Assembly: GCF_020379485.1 (NCBI RefSeq)
Contig: NC_063450.1
Location: 49,380,681-49,444,680, forward strand
Direction: 5' to 3'
DNA from: Brassica napus
Lineage: Eukaryota; Streptophyta; Magnoliopsida; Brassicales; Brassicaceae
Length of the DNA stretch: 64,000 bases
This document shows, one piece after another, positions 25,136-36,611 of this stretch. Under the pieces are notes generated by a model. It had not been told where the DNA came from, made no database searches, and saw only the letters and a list, made by a program, of their open reading frames with translations. The position numbers and the translations under genes are program-made. The first letter of the stretch is position 1. Every line of letters begins with the position of its first letter.

Positions 25136-26662
25136 AGTCTAAATTAAATATATAAATAAATTACATTATTAGTATTTTAAAACTACGAAAATTTATTTTA
25201 AGAAAATCGCTTAAGATATTTGGGAATGAAAAATGATTTTGAAATACTTATAATAAAATCTAAATATTTAAATCTATATACATATAAATATGTTGGTATC
25301 TCTCCTGCTTTGCCACGTGGAAAGTCGTTCGCTGCAGAGGCGACAAGTGTCCGTCACAACATTATTTGGGCTTCAAACTTATAAATTTTGGGTCTTATAC
25401 AACTCTAATTTTTCAAGTCCGGTAACCCACAAAGTACACCTCTGAACCAGCAGCCGTAATCAATTATATATAGATAGATAACAAAAAAATTCACGTCATC
25501 GTAAACTACTTTACCACTTAAATTATTTGTCGGTCTCTTTAGGCTCTATTATTTATGACTTTAAACTTTAATTTGGGTCTATACAATAATACTATTCTTA
25601 CTATAGTCAACTAGCAAATGAAAAATAGATTTGATTCATCCACCAATTTATTTTTCTAAGTTAATATATGGTCAATAATTGTATCTCAATTTTAATTTAT
25701 AAATAAATAGAATGACGAGAGGTTTGAGATCAAACATTAAAATCGATGTGCCGTTAACCAGTACTACAAAGCTCTGCACACATGAAATTAGCCATGTGTT
25801 TACCCGTAACTGAAGAATCGAACCTTACCAAATAAAAAACAAAATCGAAACTAAATCAAATTTCATAAATCAGGTATATTTATATATATTCTATATTTTT
25901 CTGAAACTAAAATATCAAAAACAAACGAGAACTGAACCAAAATCAATAAGTATCTCAATTTGAAATATAATTTACAAATCTAAAATATTAAATAAACTTA
26001 GTTTTACAATAACAAATATCATAAACTTATTATTTATAAACTGAACTATCCAAAATGAATTATATGAATACCATTTCCCTAAATTATTTAAAATTATATA
26101 AACTACCTGATAATTTATTCAAAAAAATTAAATCACCTGTTTTTTTCCTGGCAAAAAACAATTTATCAATAAAATTTACTCAAATTAACCAAAATAATCT
26201 GAAACGTCTGTAACCGAAAGAGACCCGATTTTGTTTTTGATATTAGCTGGTTCCCCTTGTTGTCCAAACTGAACCAAAAAAACAAAATATCTGAACGAGA
26301 ATTGAATCAAATTTTATAAATAACTGAACATATCTTATATCTGTAGAATTAAAAAATAAAATAAACCAAAATAATTCCAAAAAAAATAATTATAAAAAAG
26401 TTTGAATTTTAAAAAAGTATAATTCGAAAACATAAAAAAATATGTTTTTTTATTTAAATAATTATTTGTTATATATATATCAAGAACAAGGATATAAGAA
26501 TCTTTTGCCACTTATTGAAAATATATTTTTTTAAATGCCTCTTTAGTGATGGTAAAGATCAATAATGGTACCATGAATGTGGTAAACGTGAAATTTCACC
26601 TATTATCTATTTAAAGTTAATATTTTCTTTTATTATGTCAAATTGAACTAAGAATAATAAGA

Positions 26663-26666
<4 letters not shown>

Positions 26667-26730
<64 letters not shown>
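26667..26730. repeat. (TA)n microsatellite
   Basis: About 64 bp of pure AT/TA dinucleotide inside the Helitron; likely length-variable. Confidence 0.9.
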
Positions 26731-26733
<3 letters not shown>

Positions 26734-26840
26734 CATATTATTCTGAATTGTTTGTTGCTAATTTTGTATTCTCTGAAAAAATAGAATAATGAAGGATATT
26801 GTCATTTTAATTCCAAACCAAAAATGTTTATTAAAAATAA

Positions 26841-27110
26841 GGGCACTCGCACCGGCTGAAATTCATCAGTCTCTAACAAATTTAAAAATATTAAAAGCTG
26901 AAAAAGAAGAAGGAGAAAGGATAAAAAAAAAGAGAGCAAGAGTGGTACATGTGGGAAGAGTTTTCATACATTTCTAAAGAATCGGTGAATACATGTGGTA
27001 TCATTTTACATTTTTATTTTTAAAATTATTAATAACTAAATTATTTACAAAAATAATAATAAAAATATTAGTGAAGTACTCTACTTGTTATTTTACTACT
27101 AATGATGCCC
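26841..27110. mobile_element. Tourist-like MITE nested in the Helitron
   Basis: 270 bp, left end GGGCACTCGCACCGG, right end CTACTAATGATGCCC, with a TAA duplication on both sides (26838-26840, 27111-27113). Non-coding. Because it lies within the Helitron it is either younger than it or was carried along. Confidence 0.8.
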
Positions 27111-27455
27111 TAACAATGTGATCTTAGAATTCTATTCATTATTGTTTTTTATAATATAGTTTTCAATCCACCATGATTTTTAAATGCTTCGTAAAATTAA
27201 TATAAATTTATATAAAACAGTTTTTATTATTAACTTCCCGCCCGTAGGGCGAGCCGATCCTAGTATATTTATATACTATGTTGAAAAATCTTTGGGAAAT
27301 GCTATGAACCTCTACACATTAAACAACTGCCAGTTTCCTACATTATCTTGGTTCGTGTCCAATTCCACGTACCAATGAAGTAAAGAAAATTTATATAGCT
27401 GATTTCATTTATATTTTCAAACAAAATTAATATAGAAAATACAAGATTTGTAGCT

Positions 27456-27463
27456 TATAAAAG
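27456..27463 (+). promoter_or_regulatory. TATA box of MIR319A
   Basis: TATAAAAG about 520 bp upstream of the miR319 hairpin, in the second promoter unit. Transcription is expected to start near 27490. Only 192 bp of the original promoter remain between the Helitron and this box. Confidence 0.75.
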
Positions 27464-27489
27464 ACCCATCACTGCTTTTGCATACTTGT

Positions 27490-28250
27490 ATCCATTGTGT
27501 ATTTCCTTGCATCCATCAATAAATTTTATGTTACGCCTCTCTATTATTTCTCTCTCCATCATACTGTTCTTATGTTCAAACTCTACTTCTCAGCAATTCT
27601 CTCCACCCAATACATGCATACATACCATCATCGATATCGCTCTAATTTTTCTTTCAATCTTGTATTCTTCCACAAATTCTCTTATGTCTCCCATTTTAAA
27701 TCCTACATAGATCCACACATACGAATTATTCTTGTCTAAAGATCCATCCATTTACGATTGCTTTAACTTTTACATGAGATCTAGGGCTTCTTATTTTTCT
27801 TCAAATCTTGCTGCATATATTTCAAGATCATGCTTTTCGGCTTGCTAGGGTTCTAGATCCATGTATATATAGCGTACATACATACACGCACTAATTCATA
27901 CCTGTAGTTTGTACGGAGAACATCATATCATATCACTGTTTTGAATTAATCGTGTAGGAAATATAGATAGGTAGGGAGCTTCCTTTAGTCCATTCACAGA
28001 TCATGATATGATCCAATTAGCTTCCGACTCATCCATCCAAATACCGAGTCACGAAAATTTCAACTTAGACTCGTTAAATGAATGAATGATGCGGTAGACA
28101 AATTGGATCATTGATTCTCTCTGATTGGACTGAAGGGAGCTCCCTCCTTTCATTGTTCTAAAATTCTAGTCCAGTCTTAAATTCCCATTCGTCCCTCCCT
28201 GTATAAAAAAACAATTCGTTTTAAAATATAGTCGCAGAGACATAACTGTT
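27490..28250 (+). ncRNA. MIR319A: Primary transcript of miR319a (approximate ends)
   Basis: The pri-miRNA should run from about 30 bp below the TATA box at 27456 through the hairpin. miR319 (miR-JAW) guides cleavage of class II TCP transcription factor mRNAs (TCP2, 3, 4, 10, 24) and so controls leaf growth and curvature. The transcript ends are estimates: the start is inferred from TATA spacing and the 3' end is not visible. The 5' leader holds only short frames. Confidence 0.75.
27975..28147 (+). ncRNA. MIR319A: miR319a hairpin precursor
   Basis: A long fold-back of about 173 nt. The mature miR319 sequence occupies 28125-28145 on the 3' arm (TTGGACTGAAGG, then GAGCTCCCT) and matches the conserved plant miRNA at every position. 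The star strand pairs from about 27977-27997 (AGCTTCCTTTAGTCCATTC), with T where I recall G in Arabidopsis. A second conserved duplex nearer the loop includes AATGAATGATGCGGTAGACA at 28081-28100, known from other MIR319 precursors to yield an extra small RNA. Position between VHA-G2 and DUF1191 matches Arabidopsis MIR319A. Confidence 0.96.
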
Positions 28251-28534
28251 CTTATGTGTATGTCTGGTAGTGGTAAAATAAACATTTGAGATCTTGGGTT
28301 TTTCTATGTTTCAGACTTTCCTCTTGAATAAGGGAAGCATAACATGACCATTTGTGGTGAATATTTAAATCTGGTATCTCATTTTCTTCATATCTCTCTA
28401 TCGAGTAAGACGATCTTTATCTCCCTCCGCTTCATTTAACCATCTTTTTAAGTTAACCATGATTGGCATGATGAACCCTAGCGAGAAAATTAGGTTTTTA
28501 TTAATCTAATCGGAATACTACCAGTAATTTAATA
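28251..28534. other. Spacer 3' of miR319a hairpin
   Basis: AT-rich, possibly part of the primary transcript; nothing else recognisable. Confidence 0.45.
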
Positions 28535-28781
28535 TTCTCTCTGTTTCAAAATAGTTGATGTTTTGGATGAAGGCACAAAAATTAAGACATACACATTTTC
28601 CTAAAAAGTAACATTAAAAATATTAAATAAATATAATTCATCCAATCATCAAAAATACTATAAAACATCATTGGTCACACAGTTTTCAATAACTTTTAAA
28701 CTAATTAAAAAATATTAAACATCATGTATTTTGAAACATCAATAACTCTTAAAAAGATCATCTATTATGAAATGGAGGGAG
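28535..28781. mobile_element. Stowaway-like (mariner) MITE
   Basis: A 247-bp element with inverted ends of CTCCCTCC-GTTTCA type: CTCTCTGTTTCAAAATAG at the left and CTATTATGAAATGGAGGGAG at the right, flanked by TA on both sides (28533-28534, 28782-28783). Non-coding. An (AT)n tract follows at about 28797-28832. Confidence 0.8.
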
Positions 28782-28783
28782 TA

Positions 28784-28795
28784 TATTATATTTAT

Positions 28796-28831
<36 letters not shown>

Positions 28832-31564
28832 CCTTTGTGAGTTAATCATGTACGTGTTTTCTTATTTGAGTCTTCCCTCTCTCTCGTAGTTTTATTCTCT
28901 GTACTCTGGGAATTAGCGGTTGTAATCTACAAGTAGGGCTTTGACTATTTATTTAGATGGCTAGGTTTTGGTGTTAATTGAAAATAATTTATATGAAAGG
29001 AAGAAAATGATAAAGCTTGACGACAAACTTAGTAGCTTTGTTTTCTCTTGGGGCTTGAAGAGTTATACTGCAGCAACAAGTTCCCACAATTTTCATTTTT
29101 ACACTTCCCAATTATGTTCCTCTCTCTTCAGTGACATTCTTTACTCTTTCTATAGTTTTGGAAATTTAAATGTTGGGGCTTCAGTTGTTGCTTTTTTAAG
29201 CATTCGAAAGTTGAAATGGCCTTTGGTCTCCGTTGAGAAATTCATGTGTATATATATATTTTCGTTATTAAATTGTTGATCAACACTCGATTAAATTATT
29301 GGAAAATTGCAGTTAGAACTCGAATTTTTTTGGTTGGTGCTAATTGAAACCATGTCAATGGAATCACGTAACGGAATTGTATTGACGGCTTTTTTTTATC
29401 AAATTTTATTCGCAATTATTAATACGAAATTACATTGATGTCTACGTGTATCGGTCTGAGTTTTCTGTCGCACACTTCACTTCATTTTTTTCTTCTCCTT
29501 TTTGTTTGAACGAGCATGCAATAATTGTAAATTATAACACAATTTTTATTTTGTCTTTAGAATGATATTTTTTTGTCTAACACTATCCGTTAATGTTTTT
29601 TTTTTCTTATGTTTATTATACCTCTTGTAGAGTTTTTTTTTTTATCAAATACCTATTGTAGATTTTTTCTTCGTTTTCCTCCCTTTACTGCAGTTTCTTC
29701 ATTCATATTTTCTTGGTTTTTCCATTGTCAATCAATGAGACTTTTTTAGAAAGAAACTTAAAGTGACTTATTAAAACACATTGTTTGCCCCTTCCTGTTA
29801 TGCCTAAACATCAAAAAGATCATAATAATAAAATAAAAAACGTTAGAGCTTTTAACCAAGTAATCAAAGAAAGAAATCAAAAAGTTCCTTATTATTTACT
29901 TTTCTATTTTGTCATTGTTTCTTCTTATGTTTGTGTTCCTTTTTTTTGTAGCTAGTCATTGTGTTCCTCAGTAAAAAAAAGGTAGCCAATTCTTCTGGAA
30001 AGTGTTTAAAATGCAGACGCTGAAGAAGTAAAGATCCAAGCGATTAGGTCTACCGGAAAAAGCTGACGTGCAAATGAGGCATTCTTCTTCACGGTGGACG
30101 TAGGACTATGATTATGAATCTCACACATCAAATATGCAATAGTAGAAAGAGAAAAAACGTTGTAAATTAAATCGCAGATGAAGATATAAGGACTTTTAAT
30201 AAATGTTGATAAATTAACAATATTAAAATAAATTATCAGTACAAAATTTTGCTTACCATACGATGTCGTTATTTTTATATTTTCTTGATCTAATATTTAT
30301 AATTTTGTCTATATAAGACCAAAAATGTAAAAATATTATCTTGTACAAAATAATTATTATTTGATATTTAAATATTTTTACCAAAATAAATATTAATTAA
30401 CACATTATATTAACTAAATATAATTTTGCATTAAAACTTTAAAAATGAAACATATGAAACAAATAAAACTGCTATAGAGGATATAATCAAAGACATATTA
30501 TTTTTCATATAATCCAGACACAGTCAGGCGGAAGTGTTCATCGGAGAAACTTCTGGTCTGATCATAACTTGATATAACGAATATGGATAGTTGCGAGAAA
30601 AAACTTGTAAAACTTCTTATATAATAGGCTAGAGAAAGGAAAAAATTGTTTGGTCATTTATTTTGAATACATACAGACTCAGAGTGAAATATTCAAGATA
30701 TCAAAATTTGATAGTTCCAAAGTAAAAGATTATGATTAACAAAATTTAGGAAGGACACTCAGATTTTTTCTTCTCCTCCATTTCTGATCTTCTCTTTTGT
30801 GATGATCCGCCCCAAAGTCTGCTCTTCTTTTCATATGTGGATTCAAGGAAAATAGTACAGTCTGAACCATTGAACTATACCAATTCGGTTTAGATTAATA
30901 AACGTGTCACATTTGATTAACAGAATCAGATCATCAAATATTCAAAGTCTGAAGAGGTTATGACTTTGTCTGCTATTGGTTAAAAGTCTGCTGAAAAGAA
31001 GCCTAGCTAGTTACGAACATAAGTATAGCAATTACATGTCGTTTGGTGTAATGCCTTATTATTCGATCTAGCCTCTAGGAGCTAAACATGTCAATTTTGT
31101 TAAGCATCAATCTAAATACTTGTCTCGTTGAAAATTCGATGCCTAGTGACATAAAATATGTTGTTATGTTGGAATTTATAGACACATATAGGTAACGCTT
31201 TTGCTTTTAATTATTCCGCATAAAGTCACGTATTAAAGATTGTTTAATGTTTGTTTCCCATAGTTTAACGTTGTGTACACGCAATAAGCTATCATCGTTT
31301 CAGTTTAGCTGATCATGGTACGTTTGCTGGGGGGACATTATAATAAAGAAACCAACTGTATAACGATCCTGCGAGAACAAGAAAATCTCTTATCATGTCA
31401 GACATCAAATATGGTTTCCGGTAATTTAACGTTGGCAAGTTAAATAATTATCTTTAAAAAATACAATAATTATTACTCATAGCACAAGGCCGATTCAACG
31501 TTTCCAGAAATCTAGCGTAAGACTAGAATATTATGCAAGATACAAAAAGCTCTGCAGTTGTTCC
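28784..31564. other. Gene-poor spacer
   Basis: About 2.8 kb with no supportable gene. A 103-codon frame at 28968-29279 has no recognisable similarity and is probably non-coding. Several T-rich tracts lie near 29580-29680. Confidence 0.5.
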
Positions 31565-31729
31565 CAGTGGCTGAGGGAGAAAATGTTTTTTAAATGGGTC
31601 AAATTGATGATACAAGTGTTTTACAAGGGTCACTAAGCAAAATTCATTATATGAAATGCAAAAAAAAATTCAAAAATTCACATAGGTCAACTGACCCACA
31701 TGATCATATATAGGCTAGCTCCGCCACTG
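31565..31729. mobile_element. hAT-type MITE
   Basis: 165 bp starting CAGTGGCTGAGGGAG and ending CTAGCTCCGCCACTG, which are imperfect inverted repeats of the common CAGTGGCGGAGC type. The flanking 8 bp are GTTGTTCC and GTTGATCC, a duplication with one mismatch. Confidence 0.82.
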
Positions 31730-31737
31730 GTTGATCC

Positions 31738-32818
31738 TAAATTTCTGAAACCGAAGTTATGTCTTCTTTAGCTAAGCTTCGGACTAAGCAGGTTTTAGCA
31801 TGAATATAATTTATTGTGAAATTTTCCTTAAACTAAATGATTGTTCAGTGATGAAGTAGCTTTGATTCTCCAAGGAAACATCTCAATTTTTCGACAGCGT
31901 AGTAATCATGTAGAAGACATCACTAACAACTCCATTCACGTGACAAACTTGACCACTGATCAAATTCACTTGACCCGGCCTGTATGGCCACTACGCAACA
32001 CACGAATTGATGAATCTTGAATTATTATAGTAACTAATATATATGAAACTATAACTTCTTAAAAAAATATATAAGAGTTGCCAAAAAAAAAAACATATAT
32101 AAGAATATCGTCACATCAGTTTCTCGGTGGAGGGCAAAAAAAGTTTAAATAATAGCAAGAAGCAACAATGGATATTTCTTGCAAAAATAATTAAGTCCGC
32201 TGGCTTCAGTTTTGGTTTACAACTCACAACTTCAACAAAATAAAAAAGTAGTCTTCTCAAACTTTTTTCTCATCTGTCCATCGGCACATCTAATGAAATA
32301 TAATTTTTTTTCTTCTTATTCCATCATTTCTTATCGTACGATTTGTTGTTTTTCACTAAATTAAGATTTTTTCTTCGGTTTTAACTTTTAACATATAAAG
32401 TATGATTGGTAATCTACGAACGTAGTTAGAAACCAACCGTTCATACTGTTGCCAATTGGTGTAATAGTTTGGGGAGGTTAAAAGCAGCCGTAGAATGTAA
32501 ATGATAGTATTATTTTCGCAGCTGACAAGGTTTTTCTAGCCTAAACATATTACCAGTTAAAATGGAAATAATAAGATATGTCAACAGTTGACCTCTATAT
32601 AGTTAAAATGTTGTTAATAGTTAAACGAAATATATTATAACCTAGAGTCAATTAAATCAATATACATAAATGAAGACAAACTTAAATTTATGGAGAAAAT
32701 TTACTGTAAAATATATATTATTTTTGTAAAAAAAAATATATTTTCATTTTCATTTTTTATATTTTTATACCAAGTATAATAAGAAATCGTTGAAAAGATC
32801 TCTAACTATAACTATTAA
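31738..32818. other. Spacer
   Basis: About 1.1 kb of AT-rich sequence; no gene or repeat that I can support. Confidence 0.5.
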
Positions 32819-33360
32819 CTAGATCTCGATCCGCGCAACCACGCAGACTTTTGTTTTCATTTATTTTTGGAAAAATGATTGTCAGCTACCCGAAGTATCG
32901 GCCACTACATGACTAACCATGTTAATTTTAAAAATGCACACTCAACTACACGAAGTATATGGATTGCATGCAAACATCCATGGACTATATGTTGTTATGT
33001 TACTAATATCATTATCCTAATTTAATATGTCGAAAGCAGTCACGTGGACGTCGGAGATGGTAACGGCGTGTGATTTGCCGTTTGGTCAATTGAAACCCGA
33101 CCCGACCCAATTAAAAAGAAAACCCGACCCAACCCAATTAAAAAAACCCAACCCAATTGCTTCTTCCTCATCCTTTTTGTCGAAGAAAAACTCATCCTCT
33201 TTGTAGCAGAAACCCAGAGGCCAAAATCAGCAGTTATTAAAGTGAAGCGACAACATTGAACAGAGCTAAACATGTAAGATTCTTAGAACCCAGATGCTCG
33301 ATGTTTAGTTTTTGATCGATTGTGATATGAGATTTGAGTGGTTGAATGGTTGTTCGATAG

Positions 33361-33848
33361 AAGGATCTAAAATCAGGGTCATCAAGCAACAGTAGGAACA
33401 TAGGTTATGGTGGTCGCAAATTGTGTGTTTGTCGGTTGCCAGCAAAGATTCTCACGGCTTGGACAGACAAGAATCCTGGCCGAAAGTTCTTTGGGTGTAA
33501 ATTGTACAAGGTGAAAATCGAAAAAATGATTCTTGGATGTTTTAGTAGTAATGGGATGGGTTGTAACATATTTTGTTGTGTCATTAGGAAGGAGGGAATG
33601 ACCATTGTTCTTACTTTGAGTGGTTTGATAAAGAAGAAGTATATGGTTGGCCAAAGAGGGCTTTGATTGAAGCAAGAGATGAAATTCGTGAGAAGAAAAA
33701 ACGGATAAGTGAACTAACTGCCACTGTCAATTTTCTTCGTATGGAGTTAGAGAAGCAGAAGCCGGAGAAACCAGGCTGTAGTAATGGAGATGAAGAGAGC
33801 ATTTGTAATGAATTTGTGAAGTTGTTGAGCAAAGGTAATATCCATTGA
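33361..33848 (+). pseudogene. GRF-type zinc-finger protein, start lost
   Basis: Two exons (33361-33510 and 33588-33848) around a 77-bp GT/AG intron give a protein with a GRF zinc finger (CVCRLPAKILTAWTDKNPGR, FFGC, then HCSYFEWFD) followed by a coiled-coil (ARDEIREKKKRISELTATVN). This fits the small plant family I remember as At4g04775-like. The N-terminal part reads KSGSSSNSRNIGYGG, where family members begin MSGSSS, so the start codon seems to have mutated to AAA. No other in-frame ATG precedes the domain back to the stop at 33358. CVCR replaces the usual CVCG. Real expression from an upstream exon cannot be excluded. The surrounding DNA contains transposon-like features. Confidence 0.6.
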
Positions 33849-33857
33849 GATATAATG

Positions 33858-33997
33858 TATTGAATCTTTCTAGTTGAAGTTTCTTTCTTTATCTATCATA
33901 TGTAATTTATTAATGTATTTCATTGAATCAAAGAAGTTGAAGTTATGGATCATATGTAATGTATTGAATCTTTCTAGTTGAAGTTTCTTTCTTTATC
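33858..33997 (+). repeat. Short direct repeat after the GRF gene
   Basis: A sequence of about 38 bp beginning GTATTGAATCTTTCTAGTTG occurs at 33858-33895 and again at 33960-33997, about 102 bp apart. It probably reflects a local duplication in the 3' untranslated region. Confidence 0.75.
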
Positions 33998-34238
33998 TTA
34001 TATCTTCTTCATGCATATTCAACCAAAAGGAGACTTAATGTTATAAAGATGGAAGGTTTAAAATCATACAACCCAATGTCAGTGAATGTTAAGTCATAGA
34101 GACTACTTCACACATTTAATCCAAGACATCACACATTTAATCCAAAAAGAACCTAATACCCGAGAGTTGAAACATTTTAAAACCTTCAAACACACAAAAA
34201 GACATGATACCCGAGACTTGAAACATTTTAAAACAAGA

Positions 34239-34511
34239 TCAACCAAACAACAATGAAGCCAAGCGACTGCTTCTACGGAGCACTTGAGTTGGTTGTGGTG
34301 CAGTAGAAGAAACATCTTGAACTTCAGCCTCCTCGTGTGCTTCGTCTCCTCCTAACTGAGCCATGAAACCAGCTTCCATCTCAGCCTCTTCTTGTGCTTC
34401 ATCATTTGCTTCGTCTTGAGCTTGTAGTTGAGCTTGAACTTCTCCCTCCAACTGAGCTTCCTCATTAAGACGCCTTCTCTTCGCCATGTCCTCCTGAGAC
34501 TGCGAGAACAT
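34239..34511 (-). CDS. Acidic Glu/Ala/Gln-rich C-terminal exon, unrecognised
   Basis: An open frame of 90 residues preceded on the minus strand by an acceptor-like TTCTCGCAG. It starts MFSQSQEDMAKRRRLNEEAQ, continues as an acidic low-complexity helix (QAQLQAQDEANDEAQEEAE) and ends RRSSRLASLLFG. It may be the last exon of a transposon-associated or captured gene that converges on the GRF gene. I do not recognise the family and no upstream exon is visible. Confidence 0.4.
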   Translation of the reverse strand: MFSQSQEDMAKRRRLNEEAQLEGEVQAQLQAQDEANDEAQEEAEMEAGFMAQLGGDEAHEEAEVQDVSSTAPQPTQVLRRSSRLASLLFG

Positions 34512-34731
34512 AGATGTTACATCAACTTGGGATTGAACATTTTGTTTTCAATTCTAAATTGGTATATATTATGATATATATGTGTCCATCAATTTTAAAA
34601 CAAAATAAGTTTACGGTATTTTTTTCATTGAATAGATTGTTTCAAATTTTCACATGTATTTGTATCTTCTTCTATATATATATTTTCGGATTATTATTTC
34701 ATTATTAAAATCATAACTATATATATAAAGA

Positions 34732-35701
34732 TTAGTGAAATATTGGTTTATTGTCATATTCAAAGATATTGTAACATTTCACAAATTTAGAAAGTTCTTA
34801 CAAAATTAAAAATTTTCCTTCATAGATTTATATTATCGAGTAAATAATTAAACATTTAGTTTTTTGTTTAATGTTTAAAATAAACTATATAGTTTAAAAT
34901 TTGTTTTCATTGGTTTAAGGTAGTAAAGATTAATCATTGTTAGATAATATGATTTTTGTTATTTAAAAAAAAATCTTTATAATTTTAAAAGTTAACACCG
35001 ACAAATATTTAAATAATTAACATATGGAGGTATATTATTACAACATTAAATTATATCTATTTAATTTATATTATCGATAAATCCAATAGATCATCTATTG
35101 TTTAAATACAATTATTGATAGTCCAACAAAAAATTTTGGTATGCTCAAAATTTAAATGATAAGATTAGAGATTACATGTAACATGACTTTTTAGAAATAA
35201 GTCCATTAGATCTATTTTTTTTAAAATCACACATGAATCAACGTTGTGATTTCTGTTTCAATATATAAAGTTATTACTATCTCTTATCGTAAAGTTACTT
35301 ACATTATTATATATTTTGCCCTTTTATTTAGATACAAACAACAACTTTTTACTATACGTACTGACCAAACCTTGTTAAGTGTATGTACCAAAATTTGGTA
35401 CATATAGATTTCGATGTACCAACATGGTTATTTCACGTTTGCAAGCGGTGGTTTTTCCGGTTAGATAATAAACAACTTGGCCCTTTAGAGTTAGTAACGT
35501 TAGATATGCTATGTTCATTTAAAGGAAAATAAACCATAGTAACATATAAGAAGATAAAAAAAAGCCATATAAGAAGAGAAATAATTTTTTTTTTTTGTCA
35601 GCAAGAAGAGAAATAATCAAAAGAGTGACAAAAGGATTTCAACACCTTTATTGGACAAATAGGGCTGTCCCATGATATGACTCTGTCCTTCTACAGCTGT
35701 C
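34732..35701. other. Spacer
   Basis: Very AT-rich DNA with no supportable feature. Confidence 0.5.
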
Positions 35702-35779
35702 TTGGTAATTCAACTTCTGCAATTTTTATCGCTTAAATTTTTTTCTCTTTCGAATATAATGTATATATATGTATACTTA

Positions 35780-35882
35780 AAGCTATATAAAACAGAAGTG
35801 GGAAACAAAACCGCAGAGATTCCATGGTTTTGCTTCAGTCTTCTTGTAGTCTTCTCAATCATCATATTAGGAGCTGCCACGG
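35780..35882 (+). other. Exon-like piece with membrane segment, unrecognised
   Basis: An open stretch reads NKTAEIPWFCFSLLVVFSII followed by ILGAAT, a strong transmembrane helix, and ends GCCACG|GTAAAA, which looks like a splice donor. A second piece at about 36650-36852 ends the same way. It may be a remnant of an unknown membrane-protein gene. No family recognised. Confidence 0.3.
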
Positions 35883-36340
35883 TAAAAACAATTATCTGAA
35901 GAATGATTTTTTTACACTGACATCATGATAGTTCAATGAAAATAATTAGTTTAATCTTATTAGTATAATGCTTATTGAGTTTTTTATCAATATTATTGAG
36001 TTTATCTATGTGATTTTATTTAATTTGTGGTAAAAATGTTAAAAATTTTATACTATTTTCGGAGTTTATACCATTATCTATGTTGATTTCTTAACTTGTA
36101 TATGGTGTTTAGCAAAAATAATACTGACTTCTGAAGTTTCTACTCGATCGTTCACTCAACGGGGATAACAATGATGTCTTCAAGGTTTTTTGGTCTTGAA
36201 ACGTTTTTTTAAGGTCTTGAGAAGTTAAATTTAGCCAAGTATTATTTATGATTTAAAAAAATAATAATATTTGATTTTATTTGGTGATACAATGCTGGTT
36301 CTATACTAAGCTCGCGGTTCATATCATAGAATTTTCCTAA

Positions 36341-36598
36341 GACCATGATTAACCTCAATTTCTTAATTGAGGTTATTAACTTCGGGTAAGAGACGTTTTT
36401 AATTTTTTTTTATATTTTAACTAAGAAAAACTAAAAAAAACTAAAAAAAAACTAAAAAAACTAAAAAAAATTTCTTAAATAAGAGATATAAGAGCTGAAT
36501 CTTAGCTGAAAAATTTAAAAAAAAAAAACAAAAAACCAAAAAAATGTCAAATCATGAGTTAAGAACCATCGGCTAAGAAAACGGGGTTAATCATACCC
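36341..36598. mobile_element. Tourist-like (Harbinger) MITE
   Basis: 258 bp with inverted ends GACCATGATTAACC (left) and GGGTATGATTAACC (right, reverse complement), flanked by TAA on both sides (36338-36340, 36599-36601). The centre has repeated CTAAAAAAA units (36420-36470). Non-coding. Confidence 0.85.
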
Positions 36599-36611
36599 TA
36601 AAATATCATTT

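Larger units (their letters stand above)
25273..27263 (+). mobile_element. Non-autonomous Helitron upstream of MIR319A
   Basis: 1,991 bp beginning TCTATATAC and ending with a GC hairpin (CCCGCCCGTAGGGCGAG), CCGATC and CTAG, inserted between A (25272) and T (27264) with no duplication. Removing it gives exactly the uninterrupted sequence of duplication unit 1 (24392-24420), which proves both ends. It has no Rep/helicase frame and so is non-autonomous. Inside it are a CACGTG G-box near its left end (25314-25320), GGTTCGGTT-type repeat sequence (25.8-26.3 kb), a long (TA)n tract (26667-26730) and a nested MITE (26841-27110). Its right end lies 192 bp above the MIR319A TATA box. Confidence 0.93.
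32819..34731 (-). mobile_element. Candidate Helitron carrying gene fragments
   Basis: At 32819, read on minus, a decayed GC hairpin (GCGTGGTTGCGCGG), then ATCGAGAT and CTAG followed by T fit a Helitron 3' end. Near 34731, read on minus, TCTTTATATATATAG preceded by A could be the matching 5' end. Between them lie a GRF zinc-finger gene remnant (plus) and an acidic coiled-coil exon (minus), an arrangement expected of gene capture. The right end is a weak match and the pairing is a guess. A Mutator-like element is an alternative. Confidence 0.3.

Noticed and set aside
28968..29279. 103-codon frame downstream of miR319a
   Set aside because: AT-rich with an aromatic/Ser bias, no recognisable domain, and in non-coding sequence.
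33511..33587. Continuation of the GRF frame through to 33666
   Set aside because: Splice sites and the resumed GRF motif (HCSYFEWFD) in another frame show that this stretch is an intron.
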